From contig QANU01076928.1 in NCBI GenBank assembly GCA_003254905.1, forward strand, positions 997,842 to 1,061,841: a stretch of 64,000 nt of DNA, given 5' to 3'. This DNA comes from Nissolia schottii (taxonomy: Eukaryota; Streptophyta; Magnoliopsida; Fabales; Fabaceae). Shown here piece after piece: positions 60,705 through 64,000 of the stretch. The translations under genes were made by a program, and so were the position numbers. A model generated the notes under the pieces. That model ran no database searches. It saw only the letters and a program-made list of their open reading frames with translations, and was not told where the DNA came from. Positions within the stretch are counted from its first letter, which is position 1, and every line of letters starts with the position of its first letter.

Positions 60705-61049
60705 GGGTTAAATATGTTTTTAATCCTTGTAAAATAAAAAATTTTGTATTTGGTCTCTAAAATTTTTTTCGTTTTCGGTAGGTTTTAATCATTGCTATTA
60801 GAAGGAGACGTTAAGTGCTGACGTGACTGTTAAATGTGATACGTGGCATCGTTAAATGTGCCACGTGACAAGTCACGTGTGGTGCCATGTGACACATTTA
60901 ATGGTCACGTCAACACTTAATATCTCCTTCTAATAACAAGGACTAAAACCTACCAAAATTGTTTTTCAAAGATTAATTCCTAACAAATTTTTTTCGATAA
61001 CCAAATACGAAATTTTTAATTTTATAGGAACCAAAAACATATTTAACCC
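60705..61049. mobile_element. Mutator-like MITE, perfect 9-bp TSD
   Basis: 345 bp, GGGTTAAATATGTTTTTAAT ... AAACATATTTAACCC, near-palindromic. The 9-bp duplication TATTATATT at 60696-60704 and 61050-61058 is perfect. Same family as 631-978. The intact duplication argues for a younger insertion. Confidence 0.95.
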
Positions 61050-61299
61050 TATTATATTCAATATTTCACTATATTTTGCATGTTAAAGTTTAATTCAAAT
61101 GAAAATTTTATTTCTTGAAGTAGACTCAAATGCTTTCCTTTAATTTATGAGAGTATTGTAAACATCATTTCACATCACAATTCAATTACATAAAGCAATT
61201 TAAAAATAAAAGGACATGGTTTTCTTATTATTTTAAAAAAAAACATCAAATTGTACCATTCAAATCCAAATAATTTTTTTAAAATTTTTAACTATTTAA

Positions 61300-62440
61300 A
61301 TATTATAATAATAAAATTAAAATAAAATTGTTTTCATCGAATAAAAAGTTTCACCCCATAAGATGTGGAATAATGAGTTAGAATTTAAGATGTACATGTT
61401 AATTGTTAATGACTACGGGTTAAGGTTTCAAAATTTAGATCATCTAAAGTGAAATTCCTTTTAGTAAGTAAAGTGAGAGATTTTGCCTTTAGATCAATAA
61501 AGCATGAATGAGTCTCATTTTTTACTTTATTGATCCAATGATGAGATCTTTCACTTTATCCTTTAAGGTGAGAGGTCGTACTTTAGAGAATACCATTGCC
61601 TAAGGTTTCGTATGTTAATCTTAAGCAACTATCTAGTTATTGAAAATAATAAACTTATAGAATTATCAAAATTTACCGAATATTTCATTCAAAACAAGTA
61701 GAATAATGGGTTAGAGTTTAGAGTGTACGAGTTAACTGTTAATGATCACTAGAGTTAAGTTTTCACATGTTAGGCTTTAGTAACGACCCAATTATTACAA
61801 ATAATAAAATTATTGATTTTTTTAAAAAAATTACTAAATATTGTAAATTTTACTGAAATGGAATTAAGTGTTGGGCGATAAAAAAACTAACATGAAAATA
61901 AACTCCATGTTGCAAAAAAGAGGAAGTTGCATTGGATGAGTTGTCACTAGACAGGATATGGTTAAAATTGTATATATTAGAAAGAAAGTTGAGGTGACAT
62001 ATTTTGTGAAAAAATTAGTAGAATTGGTGGTTTGGACATATGAGAAGAAAACCTGTAGAAGCTCCAGTAAGAACAATAGAATAGATGACGAGTAACTTAT
62101 TAGTTAAAAGTAGCAGGAGACATAGAAAAAATTATAGAGAAAACTATTAGAAGAGATTTGAAAGTTAATGACTTGAATGCAAACGTGGTTCAAGACAAAG
62201 ACTATAAGGTCGATCGTTTGATCCATTTAGCCGACTTCACATAGTGAGGGATTAATTGTTGTTGTATCGTAAATTTTACCGAATATTTGATTCAAATGTA
62301 TGTTCAAAATATTAGTTCAATCATCTAACATCTAGAATAACAGGATAGAATTTCCAAGTTATGAGTTAAGCTTTAACACCTTAAGTTTAGCAACAACCCA
62401 ATTATTACGAATAATATTGAATTTAATTCTCTAAACATGT
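61300..62440. repeat. Three degenerate ~130-bp repeats with nested insertions
   Basis: Copies near 61365-61445/61605-61675, 61690-61815 and 62300-62420 share ATAATGRGTTAGAATTTA-like, GAGTTAAGTTTT-like and ACCCAATTATTACRAATAAT motifs. A hairpin-forming block (about 61448-61592, TTTAGATCAATAAAG paired with CTTTATTGATCC) splits the first copy and an RTE tail splits the second from the third. Confidence 0.5.
61858..62268 (+). mobile_element. 5'-truncated RTE-type LINE, 3' end
   Basis: Degraded coding matches the C-terminal tail common to plant RTE-like LINE proteins: an IGGLDI / ETCRSS region (normally WFGHVxRRPxEAPVR), then IRRDLKVNDLNANVVQD and RLIHLADFT, followed by a stop and a TTGTTGTTGTA tail. 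Flanking 15-bp repeats GTAAATTTTACYGAA (61843-61857 and 62269-62283) differ at one base and are a convincing target duplication. The reading frame is broken in several places. Confidence 0.8.
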
Positions 62441-63429
62441 TGTTATTTTGTCATTAAACTCCAAACATGTTCACTACATTAGATATTTATTTTTTATCAT
62501 CTTAGTAACTTATCAAATTATTATTCACTCGTGCACAGCACAAACTCACTCTTACTAATTTCTTTGAGATGTAAACTTTATCAAAATCTCATCTAATGAT
62601 ATTAGAGAGACCTATTCTTAATTTATAAAAATTCATAACTTGGCACCGAAGGGAGGAAATTTCAAGACAATTCCACGTCTTCAATATTCCACAGTATCGT
62701 GAAGAAAATTTAAAATAAAATAATAAAAAAATGCATCATATTTGAAGAGGCCTGTTAGAACAGTATATACATTCATAAATACATACGCATAACGCATGCA
62801 AAGTCGTAGGATATCACACTTCTATATTTTTTTTTCTTGCTGCCCTGAGTTAGGTCTAGCTTGAGAAACACACATTCCAAATCTCGAAATAGGGGACCAT
62901 TGGTGAATTATGGCTTTGAGCTCTCTATCACGCTGATTAATCATGTATTAATATTAAATGTCGATATTTATTTATGCAACCAAAAAAAATATATTGATAT
63001 GTTTTTTTAATATATATGTTGATATCTTATCACTAACCAAACACTTATTGATCATGTAAGCTCAATTATCCCGAGAGAATTAATTATTACTGTTGGTGGA
63101 TATATATCTTGAGTTAAAAAAATAAAATCAAACACTTTTTGATAGCTAATTATATTTAGTGGACTTTAAATATTAATTGTGAGAATCACTAATTAATAAA
63201 TGTTAAATAACTAATAAACTTGATTCAATACTACGTACTCATAAAAATGTACCATAATAATATTTTAAAATATCATATATTCTTATATTCAATATAAACT
63301 TAAATTATATATATTATTAGAATTAATAAAATAAGGATTATTTTAATATATTGTCAATGATGAGAAAGATTTGACACAATCATCTAATCATATATACATT
63401 AACATTGTGTTTTTTTTATTATTAATATA
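62441..63429. other. AT-rich intergenic sequence
   Basis: No gene, RNA or defined repeat is visible. Confidence 0.5.
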
Positions 63430-64000
63430 CAAGAACGAAAGGATAATGGTGGGTCCCCGCATGAACCCCACAGACAACATCGTCTGCTTGGTCATCCTAG
63501 TCTTTGGAGGCAAATATCTAACTTCAATAGCTTTGGGGAAGACATAAAAACCTTGGCTACCACAGGTCTCAAAAAGAAAATTGGTGATGAAACTCGTACT
63601 TTATTTTGGGAAGATATTTGGATTGGTGACTGCACTCTAAAGGAGCGATACCCTAGATTATTCTCTACATCGGTTCAAAAACTTTGCAGAATATCTGAAA
63701 TAGGTGACTGGGTGGATGACTATTGGAGGTGGAAGTTAGAGTGGAGGTGACGACTGTTTGCATGAGAGGAGCAACTACTACCTGACCTTCTTCTTGCCAT
63801 TAACCAACATAGCTTTATAGCGGGTGTGAGTGACACGAGCTTATGGACTCATAGCCCTTCGGGCACATTTTCTATTTCTTCCTTTTCTTTGTATAAGTTT
63901 TCAAACCAATTGTTGGTGACTATGGTGATTAGCGCCTTGGAAGCAAGGCTTGGAGGGGTTTGGCTCCACCAAAAGTCAAGCTCCTCACGTGGTTCCTACT
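63430..64000 (+). mobile_element. LINE (L1-type) ORF2 C-terminal fragment, runs off the edge
   Basis: A frame reads SLWRQISNFNSFGEDIKTLA, KKKIGDETRTLFWEDIWIGD, LKERYPRLFSTSVQKLCRIS and WVDDYWRWKLEWR. This is the region between reverse transcriptase and the zf-RVT domain of plant L1-type LINEs. After a stop at about 63748, other frames continue with LWTHSPSGTFSISS and GLAPPKVKLLTWFL, which belong to zf-RVT. It is broken by at least one stop. The 5' part is absent and the 3' end lies beyond the window. Confidence 0.85.

Overview
The window looks like nuclear DNA of a papilionoid legume. It is AT-rich, has plant-type introns, and carries the GGGTTAAATATG-type Mutator-like MITEs that I know from legume genomes. 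Only three protein genes look intact. They are an intronless chloroplast polyphenol oxidase (11517-13295, +), a proline-rich At4g04980-like gene with nine exons (41101-44992, -), and a COP1-interacting-protein-like gene with at least nine exons (47311-52283, -). The species call is inference.

From 1 to 13.5 kb there is a PPO pair: a broken copy (6069-7717) and the intact copy, sharing a promoter-proximal module. Around them lie a 348-bp MITE, an LTR-like fossil, a short minisatellite-type inverted-repeat element, an AT-rich repeat block and a 266-base run of Ns.

From 13,567 to about 39,548 the window is a tandem segmental duplication. Unit 1 is 13567-22477 and unit 2 is 22478-39548. Both units carry three short PPO relics (gene-body fragment, promoter plus 5' end, copper-B fragment), an F-box C-terminal relic and one LTR. 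Unit 2 was later enlarged by a 4.4-kb CACTA transposon inside the F-box pseudogene (ATA target duplication) and by a 1.09-kb Mutator-like element (9-bp target duplication). Unit 1 preserves the empty site of the latter. Unit 1 instead has a partial Mutator-like element where about 2 kb of unit-2 sequence is missing.

From 39.5 to 52.3 kb are the two minus-strand multi-exon genes. Their splice sites and phases can be followed base by base. A TSD-flanked, tRNA-like short insertion lies in an intron of the first gene. The region upstream of that gene shares a segment with the end of both duplication units.

From 52.3 to 64 kb are a tRNA-derived SINE with a 14-bp target duplication, a 1.5-kb inverted-repeat element built around a ~92-bp minisatellite, a dead two-exon TIR-domain gene, a perfect 9-bp-TSD MITE, degenerate repeats with a 5'-truncated RTE-type LINE tail, and a LINE fragment running off the right edge.

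I see no novel multi-gene system. The main interest is the structural history of a PPO cluster reshaped by duplication and nested DNA transposons, plus a recurring minisatellite-bearing inverted-repeat element family.
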